Notes under the pieces: generated by a model | The model's input: the letters and a program-made list of their open reading frames with translations, nothing else | Databases searched by the model: none | What the model was told of the DNA's origin: nothing | Part shown: one piece after another, positions 11,901 to 23,133 of the stretch | Layout of the letters: every line of letters begins with the position of its first letter | Position numbering within the stretch: position 1 is the first letter of the stretch | DNA from: Pegoplata infirma | Taxonomy: Eukaryota > Arthropoda > Insecta > Diptera > Anthomyiidae | Assembly (NCBI GenBank): GCA_963921195.1 | Contig: OY992537.1 | Location: forward strand, 61,430,400 to 61,494,399 | Direction of reading: 5' to 3' | Length of the DNA: 64,000 nucleotides | Position numbers and translations under genes: made by a program

Positions 11901-14900
11901 TGAAAGTTCGTCTCAATGTCTATGAAAGGTCCAAGGAGAAAAAAATTGAGATTTTTTACTTAAAAATTTTTTTGAACGTAGTCAAAAATTGAAATTGATT
12001 GAAATTGACCGATCTCGTTGAAAAATTGTGTTCAAGCTAACCTTGGTGCAAATTTCATACCGATCGAAAGACATTGGTTTCAAAAGCTGTGTCACATGAG
12101 ACGAAAACACCTAAATATATATTGCTAATTTCGCGTTTACAGCTATTACTTAAGGCGACCAGATTTTGAAAATAAAAATAGAGGACATAAAGTAAAAAAT
12201 TTATTTGAATTCAAAATTTTTTACATATTTTACCGCCAAGCAGTGGTCAACACCTTTTTAATGATGTATTAGAAGTGAAAATCGGACAAAAATTTCAAAG
12301 TTTATTTTTCAGTAAAATTTAATTGAAAAGCATCAAAAAACATTTCGTTATCTCGAGTCTGTGTTTAGATTTTTAAAATCTTTTAATGTAAAAAAAAAAA
12401 TTATCGAATTTTTTATTTATGAAAAATACAAGTTCACGATAGTTAGCTAGAACACAAATATTTTGGGAATCATAAAAAATGTCAAAGTTAATTTTCAGAG
12501 GGGTACAACTTTAACCTTTTTATTGCCCATATAAGGTGATTCAGTCTAATACACGTCCATCAAACAAGTTGTACAAGGATACTGCAAGTGAATGGCCACT
12601 TTTACTGAAAGAAAATTCAGTAGGAGTATGAATAGAAAAAGCACAGCGCGGCATTTTCTATATGATATCATTGATTATGCTTTTAAAAATAAAGAGGACA
12701 GAGAGGACAAAATTTAAAAAAAGAGGACACAAATTTTATAAAGTACAGCTAGTTAAAATAGAGTATTGTCCTCTTAAAAAGAGTACGTATCATCGTATTA
12801 CTATTCAGAGCATCGAAGGATTTCATTCCTTAATTCGATTTGGCAATCTGAATGAAAATTTAGTGATTGCGTTCCCCAATCACATTTTAGAGAATTGAAT
12901 GAATTCACTTTAGACACATTCGATTTATAAATATTTAATGCATTTGATTTATTTTTTATTCGATTTTCAAAAATCGAATGCATTTGATTTTTTTTTTCAT
13001 TTGACTTAAAAATCGAATGCATTCCTTTGCGAATGCAAATGATTTTCTTTTCATTCAATCTGAAAAATCGAATGGCCATTGCATAAAAAACTTAAAAAAA
13101 ACTAGCCAAGATAGAGAAAAACGGAGCAAATTTTTTGTTCATAGTATCGCCGGCACTCTTCACATGTGTTGATACCAATGGGATCTAATTTTGAATCTAA
13201 AAGCATATCAATTTTGTTGGATTCAAAATCAGGGACCATTTGAGTCATCACATATAAAGACCAAAATTTGGCTCCGTTTTGCTCTATCTATTTAAAAATC
13301 GATTGCATTCGCAGTGGAATGATAAAAAATAGAATGCATTCGATTTTTCTTAATCGAATGAACAAAAAATCGAAAGCATTCATTTTTTGTTTCATTCAAT
13401 CGAATGCAATCCAAGGACTGCATTCAATGTTGATTTATAAAATCGAATGCATTCACTGACTATGAAAATTAAATGGATTTTTTTGGAGAATTCATTCGAA
13501 AAGGATTTCATTCTTCGAAGCTCTGATACTATTAAGCAGAGCTTCGAAGGATTTCATTCCTTAATTCGATTTGTCATTCTGAATGAAAATTTAGTGATTG
13601 CATTCCCCAATCACATTTTTGCGAATTGAATGAATTCACTTTAGACTCATTTGATTTATAAATATCGAATGCTTTCAATTTATTTTTCATTCGACTTTCA
13701 AAAATCGAATGCATTCGATTTTTTTTCATTCGACTTTTAAAAATCGAATGCATTCACTTGCGAATGCAATCGATTTTCTTTTCATTCAATTTAAAAAATC
13801 GAATGGCTTATTCATTCATTGCATAAAAAACTTTAAAAAACTTACCAAGATAGAGCAAAACGGAGCCAATTTTTTGTCCATAGTATCGCCAACACTCTTC
13901 ACATTTTCTTTCGTATATGCAGTTAATATGTGCATTTTTTAAATTTTCGGGAACACCAATTTTTTTGGATTCAAAATTAGAGCCCATTAGGGTCATCGTA
14001 TGTAAAGAGAGTCGGCGATACTATGACCAAAATTTGGCTCCGTTTTGATCTATGTATTTAAAAAAATTAATTGATTACATTCGCAATGGAATGATAAAAA
14101 ATCGAATGCATTCGATTTTCTAAATCGAATGAACAAGAAATCGAATGCATTCATTTTTTTTTAATTAATCGAATGCAATCCAAGGACTACATTCAATGTT
14201 GATTTATAAAATCGAATGCATTCACCGACTATGAAAATTGAATGGATTTTTTTGGAGAATTCATTCGAAAAGGATTTCATTCTTCGAAGCTCTGTTATTA
14301 TTAAGGATAACTTTCATATGGCCTGTTGTTCAACACAACAAAAATTGCATCAAGTATGAATATTCCCCTTACCTTTTTTTGCTATTCACTTGCATGGTGT
14401 ACTTAGACGAAATCTTATTTTTAATGTTAACAAATTGTAACTCTATAAAATCTTACCTGCTACATATATTTTAACCTTGGCTTCCTTATCGTATCTTTCC
14501 GCCAACTCCGATATAAATCGAATGAATTCTGTTAATTGCCAAGAACGATAGAATATTTCATTGCAACTCCCTGGTAACTTGCTTAAAGCTTTTAATTGCC
14601 TTAGGGATTCTTTGGCATTTCTAGCTAAATCTAGAAATATTGAGGCAATTATGGCCAATTTATCACAATATAATTTCAGATCCTTGGGATATAAGGTATA
14701 ATCTATAGAATTTTCATGAGAATTAGATTTTTCTAAAACTTTAGTTTTTATAGCTTCTATAGAACAGCATAAAGCTAAACCACGCTTATCAGCCAATAAC
14801 CATTTATTAAAATTATCCTCTACACTTTTTACAATCACTTCCAGGCGAGAGTTGCAGGCGGCCAAATTTGAATCGCTGGATAAAGATTTTGTTTTGGGAC

Positions 14901-15027
14901 TGTCTAGAACTAAAATAATATTGGATATATTTTGTATTATTACAGTTTTTTATTAAATCTTACATCTTACTGGTGTTAAACTTTGTGTAGTATTCAAATC
15001 CTGAATTTTTGTGGGAGTAGAAACCAT
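8972..15027 (-). CDS. CINP: CDK2-interacting protein (CINP) homologue
   Basis: Three minus-strand exons join in frame to 216 residues: 15027-14964, 14909-14457 and 9105-8972. Human CINP has 212. Donors are GTAAGA; acceptors are 'attttag' and 'atttcag'. The middle exon is helical and carries the family pattern of an aromatic-Trp segment followed by a long helix ('FYRSWQLTEFIRFISELAER', then a K-rich stretch). The last exon gives 'SSAWEYPQYVDSYVKLLFAF', matching the Trp/Tyr-Pro-Tyr-Val motif at the CINP C-terminus. In vertebrates CINP binds CDK2 and MCM proteins and ATRIP, acting in origin firing and checkpoint signalling. Intron 2 is 5.35 kb and filled with transposons, including two hAT-type copies 11 bp apart. 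Family assignment is by motif recall; exon joining is read directly. Confidence 0.8.
10200..10870 (+). pseudogene. Broken repeat-encoded protein relic
   Basis: An open frame from about 10231 to 10602 reads through 'KLTVSVRDLCSKFKCRW' and a basic segment 'PRGRPLKTFLETTKKSKRSR'. After a stop at 10600 it continues with recognisable coding texture to a further stop at 10741, then 'YTPEEAMALYIDKRLTK' to about 10855. The Arg-Gly-Arg-Pro block followed by a 'TPEEA-ALxxDxxLTK' segment resembles uncharacterised proteins that occur in many copies in arthropod and cnidarian genomes; I recall no firm function. It lies inside intron 2 of the CINP-like gene, so it is an insertion relic and not a host exon. 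Confidence 0.45.
11190..12080. repeat. Dispersed repeat fragment in CINP-like intron 2
   Basis: 'gaaccgctgaaacgatatcg', 'ctcaaatgcaataccaaact' and 'tctcggggcaac' repeat almost exactly at 29805-29855. The following block, with 'catagaacttgagatcatct' and 'ttcaagaaattttt', recurs at 4480, 39690 and 42110. It is non-coding. Confidence 0.6.
12806..13525. mobile_element. hAT-type CAGAGCTTCGAAG element, copy B
   Basis: It begins CAGAGCATCGAAGG and ends CTTCGAAGCTCTG, flanked by TTACTATT on the left and ATACTATT on the right (7 of 8 match). The interior matches copy A, including 'gatagagaaaaacggag' and 'ggctccgttttgctctatct' in opposed orientation. It is slightly shorter and more diverged than copy A. 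Confidence 0.85.
13537..14294. mobile_element. hAT-type CAGAGCTTCGAAG element, copy C
   Basis: It begins CAGAGCTTCGAAGG and ends CTTCGAAGCTCTG. Only 11 bp ('atactattaag') separate it from copy B, in the same orientation. The left flank CTATTAAG corresponds to TTATTAAG just past the right end, allowing for a small indel. The inner inverted repeat ('gatagagcaaaacggag ... ggctccgttttgatctat') is well preserved. Confidence 0.85.
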
Positions 15028-15254
15028 TTTGTGGAAAAATGTGTTCTTTGTTTAGAATATGAAAAGGAAAACAAAAATTAAAAATATCTCAACACAGGGT
15101 GATTCATTACACACCAATTATAAAATTAACAGCTGTTTTGGTCGATAATACCGTTTAACCGATAATACCGTTGCTCAAAAGTCAATTTGACATTTTGTTA
15201 TTTGTGCAAATTCTAAACAACGAAAAAAACTTTGACACTTGTTTTACTGTAAGA

Positions 15255-15454
15255 CAGTCAATCAAGCCGACCCAAAATTTTCGGCGGCGGCGGCTCGACC
15301 AATTTTGCTCGGCGGCGGCTCAGTGTCGGCTGAACTTTTTTGTTCTATTTTTGTTGTGAATTTTGTTTTTTGAACGGCGGCGGCGCGAAAAAAGGTTAAA
15401 AATTGTCCGGAGGCGGCGCGCCGCCGATTTTGAGCCGGTCGGCTTGATTCACTG
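15255..15454. mobile_element. CGG-rich hAT-type miniature element
   Basis: A 200-bp element with 18-bp terminal inverted repeats: left CAGTCAATCAAGCCGACC, right end rc CAGTGAATCAAGCCGACC (one mismatch). A perfect 8-bp duplication, CTGTAAGA, lies at 15247-15254 and 15455-15462. The interior is strikingly G+C-rich for this window, with repeated CGGCGG and GGCGGCGCGCCGCC. It sits about 230 bp upstream of the CINP-like start codon. The two short frames through it are artefacts of the CGG runs. Confidence 0.92.
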
Positions 15455-15462
15455 CTGTAAGA

Positions 15463-16244
15463 CTCTTACATTCCTTTTTTGCACGTTTTTTTATTTCTTT
15501 TGCTTATTTTGCTTTTATTATCATATTCTTAGTTTTTTTAAATCATTTCTTATTGTCTGCGTGTTGTTTAATGTTCTGTGTTATATTTGATAAAAAAATA
15601 CTAAAATAATCCAAAAAAAACTATAATCTCTAGTAATAAAAGTATTTATTAAAAAAATAGAGTGCTAAAAACACTGATATTCCTACAAAAAAGGAGATTT
15701 AAAGGTAAGTGGTGCTACTAAAAGATGACGACATAAGAACAGTCAGAGATCTTCTTCCCTGTCCAATGTGGTACTCTACATTCTATTTATGTATACACAT
15801 ATGTATATTATTATTATTATTGCTTTATAAACTTGAAATGATGGCAGCTGTATGGAAAGATCTTTGAAACAAGTTCAAAGGCAACTAACTGGAAATAAAA
15901 TGTTGGTAATACAATACGAAATGCAATTTTCAGCTGAATTACAGTTTATAGGGCAAAACGAAATTGAAAAAAAAACGCCACCAGTTCCAGAATTAAAAAA
16001 AAAAACAAAATTAATGATGAGGGGCGCAGGGCAAGTCCATTTTAGTAATTAATAACACATAAAAACTTATAAATCCAGACTTATTTTGCGGATAGGTGGG
16101 GGGACCATATCTCCAGGCGTCTAACGGATGGAGTTTGTAATCCCTGATCCCGGCCGTAGGCCTGCTACGCAGAAACCCCCTTTTTTGGATAATTTATCTT
16201 TAAATTAACTACAAAAACATTCCAGGGAGCCCTAAGGGCCAGAT
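15463..16244. other. AT-rich spacer with a fragment of the GCGTAGC inverted-repeat family
   Basis: No gene is seen. At 16083-16190, 'ggatggagtttgtaatccct', 'cccggccgtaggcc' and 'gctacgcagaaa' match one arm of the core at 38916-39138, so this is a solo arm of that element. Confidence 0.5.
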
Positions 16245-16869
16245 TATGAGACATTTTTTCTATAGAAAAATTCTCAGAAATTGAGACATTTTTTCTATAG
16301 AAAAATTCTCAGAGTCTAAGACATTTTTCTATAGAAAAGTTTTTAGACTGAAACATTTTTCCTATAGAAAAAGTCTCAGATTTTGACACATTTTTTGTAT
16401 AGAAAAATTCTCAGATTCAGAAACAATTTTTTCTATAGAAAACTTCTCAGATTCTGCAACATTTTTTCTATAGCAAAATTCATAAATTCTGAGACATTTT
16501 TTCTATAGAAAAATTCTCAGATTCTGCCACATTTTTTTACAGAAACATTTTTAGATTCTGAGACATTTTTTCTAAAAAATTCTCACATTCCGAGACATTT
16601 TTTCTTATAAAAATTTTCACGTTCTGAGACATTTTTACTATAGAAAACTTCTCAGATTTTGAGACATTTTTGCTATTAAAAAAATTCTCACATTCTGAGT
16701 TATTTTTTCTTTAAAAAAATCTCGGATTCTAAAAAAAAAAATCTCATGATTTTGAGACATTTTTTCTATAAAAAAATTCTCAGATTCTGAGATTATTTTC
16801 TATATAAAAGCTTTCAGGTTCTGAGACAATTTAAAAAAAAAAAAATCGAAGATTCCGAGACATTTTTTC
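16245..16869. repeat. Tandem array, unit about 35 bp, with TTTTTCTATAGAAAAA palindromes
   Basis: About 17 degenerate units of the form 'gagacattttttctatag' plus 'aaaaattctcagattct' follow one another. The array resumes at 20182-20432 and again at 20652, interrupted by the fold-back element and the SINE. Related units occur in papi intron 4 (55655-55770). Each unit contains a short palindrome centred on CTATAG. Confidence 0.85.
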
Positions 16870-19800
16870 TAGAGCCCCCCATTACCTGGGTTTCGGTCTA
16901 CCCGGGCTACCCGGGTAGACCGGATTTAAGACCGGGTACTCGGTCTGACCGGTCTACCCGGGTAGACCGGTCTTTTTGTTCATCGGTCTACCCGAGTAGA
17001 CCAGTCTACCCGAGTAGACCGGTCTACCCGGGTAACCCGATCTACCCGGTTAACCGGACTGTCGGTCAACCGGTCTACCCGGGTTTTTAATTTTTTATTT
17101 ATTGAATTTTTATTAAGAACAACTTTTACAATCAATCAAGGGCGAAAATTAAATATTAAATTAGTTTAGTGTTATTTTCACCAAAACTTAGAAAATTTCT
17201 CCATTTTTTTTTTTTTTCACTAAAAATGAAAAATGCTGATATCTCAAAAACTAAGCAAGATAGAGCAAAACGGAGAAAATTTTCAAAAGAAAGACAAAAA
17301 TATGGAACAGCCTTCCTCTATCGATGTGTGGACTCAATAGGTCCGAAATTTTGAATTAAAAATTCGGATTCCGGAAAATTTTAAAAAGCCAATATCTCGG
17401 TAAGTATTGTCCACACGATAAAAAGTTCAATGGCGTTTTTGTTACTCTTTACTTGAAGAACTTGACCACAGAATATCCGAAAGCCCTGAGATCAAAAGTT
17501 TTTGAGCTATTTGATTTTTAATTTTTTTAGGACCCCAAAACTCATTTTTTATGATTTCAAATGCTGATTTCTCAAAAGTTTTGTTCAACGACCGGCACAA
17601 AAAGCTGTGAATAGATCGAAAATTATGTCTAGAGTATCCTTGTTTCATATGGAGTCATTTGAAGCAACCGCAAAAAAGTGCCGTCCTAAAGACCGAAAAA
17701 GAACGTCCCAATTTCATGTAAATATATGGAAAACACAAGACTTTACGAGTTTAACAGCCGATGTCTCAAAATTTTTGTTCTACGACCGGCACAAAAAACT
17801 GTAGGTAGATCGGAAATTATGTCTAGAGTATCCCTATTCCATATGGAGTCATTTGAAGCAACCACAAAAAAGTGCCGTCCTAAAGACCGAAAAAGACCGT
17901 CCCGATTTCATATAAATACATGGAAAAAACAAGACTTTACGAGTTTAACAGCCGATTTCTCAAAATTTTTGTTCTACGACCGGCACAAAAAGCTGTGGGT
18001 AGATTGGCAATTATGTCTAGAGTATCCCTATTCCATATGGAGTCATTTGAGGCAACCACAAAAAAGACCGAAAAAGACCGTCCCAATTTCATGTAAATAC
18101 ATGGAAAACACAAGACTTTACGAGTTTAACAGCCGATTTCTCAAAATTTTTGTTTAACGAACGGGACAAAAAGCTGTAAATTGATCGACAATTATGTCTA
18201 GAGTATCCCTGTTCCATATGGAGTCATTTGAAGCAACCACAAAAGAGTGCCGTCCTAAAGACCGAAAAAGACCGCCCCAATTTCATGTAAATACATGGAA
18301 AAAACAAGACTTTACGCGTTTAACAGCCCATTTCTCAAAATTTTTGTTCTACGACCAGCACAAAAAGCTGTGGGTAGATCGGCAATTATGTCTAGAGTAT
18401 CCCTATTCCATATGGAGTCATTTGAGGCAACCACAAAAAAGTGCCGTCCTAAAGACCGAAAAAGACCATCCCAATTTCATGTAAATACATGGAAAACACA
18501 AGACTTTACGAGTTTAACAGCCGATTTCTCAAAATTTTTGTTCTACGACCAGCACAAAAAGCTGTGGGTAGATCGGCAATTATGTCAAGAGTATCCCTAT
18601 TCCATATGGAGGCATTTGAGGCAACCACAAAAAAGTGCCGTCCTAAAGACCGAAAAAGACCGTCCCAATTTCATGTAAATACATGGAAAACACAGGACTT
18701 TACGAGTTTAACAAACGATTTCTCAAAATTTTTGTTGTACGACCGGCACAAAAAGCTGTGGGTAGATCGGCAATTATGTCTAGAGTATCCCTATTCCATA
18801 TGGAGTCATTTGAAGCAACCACAAAAAAGTGCCGTCCTAAAGACCGAAAAAGACCGTCCCAATTTCATGTAAATACGTGGAAAAACAAGACTTTACGAGT
18901 TTAACAGCCGATTTCTCAAAATTTTTGTTCTACGACCGCCACAAAAAGCTGTGGGTAGATCGGCAATTATGTCAAGAGTATCCCTATTCTATATGGAGTC
19001 ATTTGAGGCAACCACAAAAAAGTGCCGTCCTAAAGACCGAAAAAGACCGTCCCAATTCCATATGGAACAGGGATACTCTAGACATAATTATCGATCTATT
19101 CACAGCTTTTTGTCCCGGTCGTAGAACAAAAATTTTGAGAAATCGGCTGTTAAACTCGAAAAGTCTTGTTTTTTCCATGTATTTACATGAAATTGGGACG
19201 GTCTTTTTCGGTCTTTAGGACGGCACTTTTTTGTGGTTGCTTCAAATGACTCCATATGGAATAGGGATACTCTAGACATAATTTCCGATCTACCTACAGT
19301 TTTTTGTGCCGGTCGTAGAACAAAAATTTTGAGAAATCGGCTGTTAAACTCGTAAAGTCTTGTGTTTTCCATATATTTACATGAAATTGGGACGGTCTTT
19401 TTCGGTCTTTAGGACGGCACTTTTTTGTGGTTGCTTCAAATGACTCCATATGGAACAGGGATACTCTAGACAAAATTATCGATCTATTCACAGCTTTTTG
19501 TCCCGGTCGTAGAACAAAAATTTTGAGAAATCGGCATTTAAACTCTTAAAAAAATGGGTTTTGGGGTCCTAAAAAAATTTAAAATCAAATAACTCAAAAA
19601 CTTTTGGTCTCAGGGCTTTCGGATATTCAGTGGTCAAGTTCAAGTAAAGAGCAACAAAAATGTCATTGGACTTTTTATTGTGTGGCCAATAATTACCGAG
19701 ATATTGGCTTTTTAAAATTTTTCGGAATGCGAATTTTTAATTCAAAATTTCGGACCTATTGAGTCCACACATGGATAGAGGAAGGCTGTTCCATATTTTT

Positions 19801-20181
19801 CTTTGTTGTCTTTCTTTTGAAAATTTTCTCCTTTTTGCTCTATCTAGCTTAGTTTTTGAGATATCAGCATTTTTCATTTTTAATAAAAAAAAAAACCAAA
19901 TTGTTCTTAAGTTTTGAAAAAAATTCACTTTCTCTACCTAATATTTCAGTTTGACTCTTTATTTGTTCTTAAAAATGGTGGAAATGAGAAATTTTTGAAA
20001 AAAAAATATATTAATAAAAAGACCGGTCTACCCGGGTAGACCGAAAGACCGGGTACCCGGGTAGACCGGTCTTGAAAACCAGTCTACCCGGGTAGACCGG
20101 TCGACCGGTCTTGAAAACCGGTCTACCCGGGTAGACCGGTTTTCGGTCTACCCGGGTAACCGGTCCTGACCGTAGGCTCTA
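16870..20181. mobile_element. 3.3-kb fold-back element with a 194-bp tandem array
   Basis: The element begins TAGAGCC and ends GGCTCTA, flanked by ATTTTTTC on both sides (16862-16869, 20182-20189); the target is itself repetitive, so the duplication is suggestive only. From outside in: arrays of GGTCTACCCGGGTAGACC (16885-17085, 20010-20165), then long inverted arms (about 17140-17600 and 19500-19950, sharing 'gatagagcaaaacggaga' and 'ggaacagccttcctctat'), then a central 194-bp array. No transposase is present. Reading frames such as 18489-18872 are the array translated and shift frame from unit to unit. A half copy lies at 49460-49740 and an end fragment at 52050-52175. Confidence 0.85.
17600..19540. 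repeat. 194-bp tandem repeat, eight direct and three inverted units
   Basis: The landmark 'atgtctagagtatcc' (or 'atgtcaagagtatcc') occurs near 17624, 17818, 18013, 18194, 18387, 18584, 18776 and 18969. Its reverse complement occurs near 19071, 19267 and 19461. The period is 193-195 bp except for one 181-bp unit (18013-18194) with a 13-bp deletion. Orientation flips near 19060, where 'cccaattccatatggaac' abuts the opposite strand. High similarity between units shows recent homogenisation. Confidence 0.9.
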
Positions 20182-20444
20182 ATTTTTTCTATTGAAAAAT
20201 TATTAGATTCTGAGACATTTTTTCTATAGAAAAAATCTCAGATTTTAAGACATTCTTTCTATAGAAAAAATTTCAGATTTTAAGACATTTTTGCTATAGA
20301 AAAATTCTCAGATTCTGAGACATTTTTTCTGTAGAAAAATTCTCAGATTTTGAGACATTATTTCTGTAGAAAAATACTCAGTTTCTGAAACATTTTTGCT
20401 AAAAACCCTATTCTAAAATAGAAAATTCTTAATTTCTGAGACAT

Positions 20445-20639
20445 TTATTTATTTTATTTTATTTTATTAAGAATTAACATATAATTACAAATCATATACT
20501 AATTTTACCTTACCGAGAACTGGTAACAATGACCTTCGTCTCGTTCTAGCGAAACAGACCAAGGCCTCTGGTGGGAATCGAACCCACGACCCCCAGACTC
20601 ATAGGCTAGCACGCTACCAACTAGCCTACTGGGGCGCCT
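20445..20639 (-). mobile_element. tRNA-derived SINE
   Basis: Read on the minus strand, it starts 'ggcgccccagtaggctag', has a box A-like 'tagttggtagcgtgctag' and a consensus box B 'gggttcgattcc', then a unique body and a (TAAAA)n-type tail near 20455. A 12-bp direct repeat, TTTCTGAGACAT, flanks it at 20433-20444 and 20640-20651, the mark of target-primed insertion. It landed in the 35-bp tandem array. The open frame at 20505-20711 is a by-product. Confidence 0.9.
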
Positions 20640-21069
20640 TTTCTGAGACATATTTTCTGTAAAAAAAAATTTCAACTGTATCTTGCGTTCCACAGATGGA
20701 AAGACGGACAATTGTGTTTATATCAAGAATCAATTATATACAAAGTGAGTATGCCTCCAGGAGGATATAAAAAATTTAGCTCCATACAGGATTTTTTGAA
20801 AGTTACATAAAAGTAACTGTATACAAATAACACTCATATGTGTTTATGGAGATTTATAGGTTCTTTTTTCATAATAATTTTATCTTACTTTCTTTTAAGG
20901 TGCCTAGTTGTTTAGCACTATCCATAATTAAATAACAATCAATATGAAATTATTCTACCATAACGTCTATTTTAATCTTATCAATAAATTTTCAATTCTC
21001 TCTACTGAGTATTTATAATTTATTTACTTTTAGTTTGCAATTCCAATTAAAATGCATATGCAGTCTTTT

Positions 21070-21960
21070 AAAGGAATCTAATATTTTTTTCCAGTTAAAA
21101 ATTTTTCAAAATTTTACAAATAAATTTTAAAATTGTCCAAATATATTTAAAAATTCAAAATTTTCCAACTGCATTTTGAAAATGTCCAGAAATATTTCAA
21201 AAGTGCCCAAATATATTTTAAAATTGTTCAAATGTATTTAAAAATTATCCAAATATAATTTTAAATTGTCCAAAAACAATTTAAAAATTTCCAAATGTAT
21301 TTTAAAATTGTCTTAATTTTTTTCAATATTATCCAAATGTATTTAAAAACTTTCTAAATGTATTTAAAAACTTTCCAAATGTATTTCAAAATTTTCATTA
21401 ATATTTCAAAAAAATTTAACTGTATTTAAAATTTTTGAAATGTAATTTAAAAGTGTCAAATATATTTTTAAAATTGTCGAATTGTATTTTAAAATTATCC
21501 AAATGTATTTCCAAATTGTCTAAATTTATTCTAAAATTGCCCAAACGTTTTCCAAAATCTTTTAAATATATTTTAAAACTGTCAAAAGGTATTTAAAAAT
21601 ATTGTCAGTTTTGAAATATATTTAAACAATTTTGAACTACATATGGGAAATTTTGAAATACATTAAGACAGTTTTGAAATACATTTGGAAAATTTTGAAA
21701 CACAATTTTACAAAAAAATTGGATTTGGCCAATTTTGTACCATTGTACAATTTAAAATTACATTTGGATAATTTTGAAATACATTTGGACAATTTTGAAA
21801 ATACATATGTATGTGCACTTTCAAATAACATTTCAACAATTAAAAAATACATTTGGAAAATTTTATATTTTATTTAAATAATTTGATATAATAATTGGAC
21901 AATTTTAAAATCCATTTAGACAATTTTAAAAAATAATTTATATTCTAATATATTTTTTAT
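21070..21960. repeat. Tandem TCCAAATGTATTT repeat with an orientation switch
   Basis: Many degenerate copies of 'aaaattgtccaaatgtattt' run to about 21590. From there to about 21960 the reverse complement 'acatttggacaattttgaaa' takes over. The two halves form one large imperfect inverted repeat. The overlapping open frames on both strands (21632-21877) reflect it and are not genes. Confidence 0.75.
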
Positions 21961-23120
21961 ATAATATTTTCACCTTTTTGATATTATTATTTTTCGTATT
22001 TATTTTTTATTTTTAATTCATGTCATTAATATAATTTATGATAATTTGTTTTAATACTTTTTTTAAATAACTAAATAAAATATTTTTAGTATTTATGTTA
22101 ATACAAAATTTTAAAACTGTCGCTAACATAGTTTTTTTTTGTTTTTCTTGATCCGGTGCCAAAAAAAATAATTTTACTTTGATTTTAGTAAAGAAAATAT
22201 AATATTAACTACGTCATCAATGAAAATATTTGAGTCACAATAACAATTCGAAAAATTCGTATTTAACTTTACTAAAAATATTTTTCAAAGTGAAATGAAA
22301 ATTTACAAAATAATGGCAAAATATTTTAAATTAAGGTTTTAGATTTTTAAAACTTAAAAAAAAACAAAGTTTTATTTATAATTTTGATGCGCTGCACACA
22401 AATATCAGAAAATTTTAAAAATCGTTTGAATGGCTTTCTAGATATCGCTATTTGAAATTTGCAAAAAAAAAAAAAAAATTTCCTACTCTTAAGAAATTTT
22501 TTCCAAAAAATCTCAAAAAATTTAATTTTTAACGTTTGAACTTGAAAAAAATCAACATAGAAATATTTTTGAAAAATTTTCTAAAAACCGTTTAAAATAA
22601 TTTTATTTTCCAGCGCGACCCTCGTATCTTATTTAATATTTGCTCAATCTGGACGCTATTAAGCTTAAATTTAAGCTTAGAAAATTTTATATATAGCATT
22701 TTTTTTAAATGATAGTTGATTGATAATAATAAGGGGTTTTATTATCAACTTTGTCGTTAACAAATTGCGTCTACTTTAGAAAAAATTGATCGTATACGGA
22801 GCGTATTATTAATTTTAACATGATATAATTAATAATACGCACTGAAGTAATGATAAAATAAAACATGTAAAAAATTTAATTATACTTGGTGGAATTCTAG
22901 AATACACTCCACAATGCGCAAAACATTTAGGCTAGAATTTACAGTTAATACAAATGAATTTGAGTGCAAACAATTTTTTTTTAGAGATTATTATTTTTTT
23001 AATGTAAAAAAAAAAATTTTAAAATTTTGATTAAAAAATGTTATTCTTTTTTTGAAAACAAATTAAATTTGTGGTAGAAAAGTAAATTTACCAATGGCTA
23101 TCAAAAGTTAACCCTCTTAT
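21961..23120. other. AT-rich sequence, no gene; one short hairpin
   Basis: Very AT-rich with no coding signal. A hairpin at about 22803-22842 pairs 'gcgtattattaatt' with 'aattaataatacgc'. The stretch near 22380-22620 resembles the dispersed repeat at 4430 and 11460. Confidence 0.5.
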
Positions 23121-23133
23121 GCATAAGGCCGCT

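Noticed and set aside
16245..16869. CRISPR-like array (regular 35-bp repeats)
   Set aside because: Units are contiguous and degenerate with no unique spacers, in a eukaryotic genome; it is a simple tandem repeat.
17607..19491. Several overlapping open frames of 60-140 codons with repeated 'HMESFEATTKKCRPKDRKRP' peptide
   Set aside because: They are the 194-bp array translated. Frames change from unit to unit, occur on both strands, and lack starts and splice signals. A tandem-repeat protein would need a period divisible by three.
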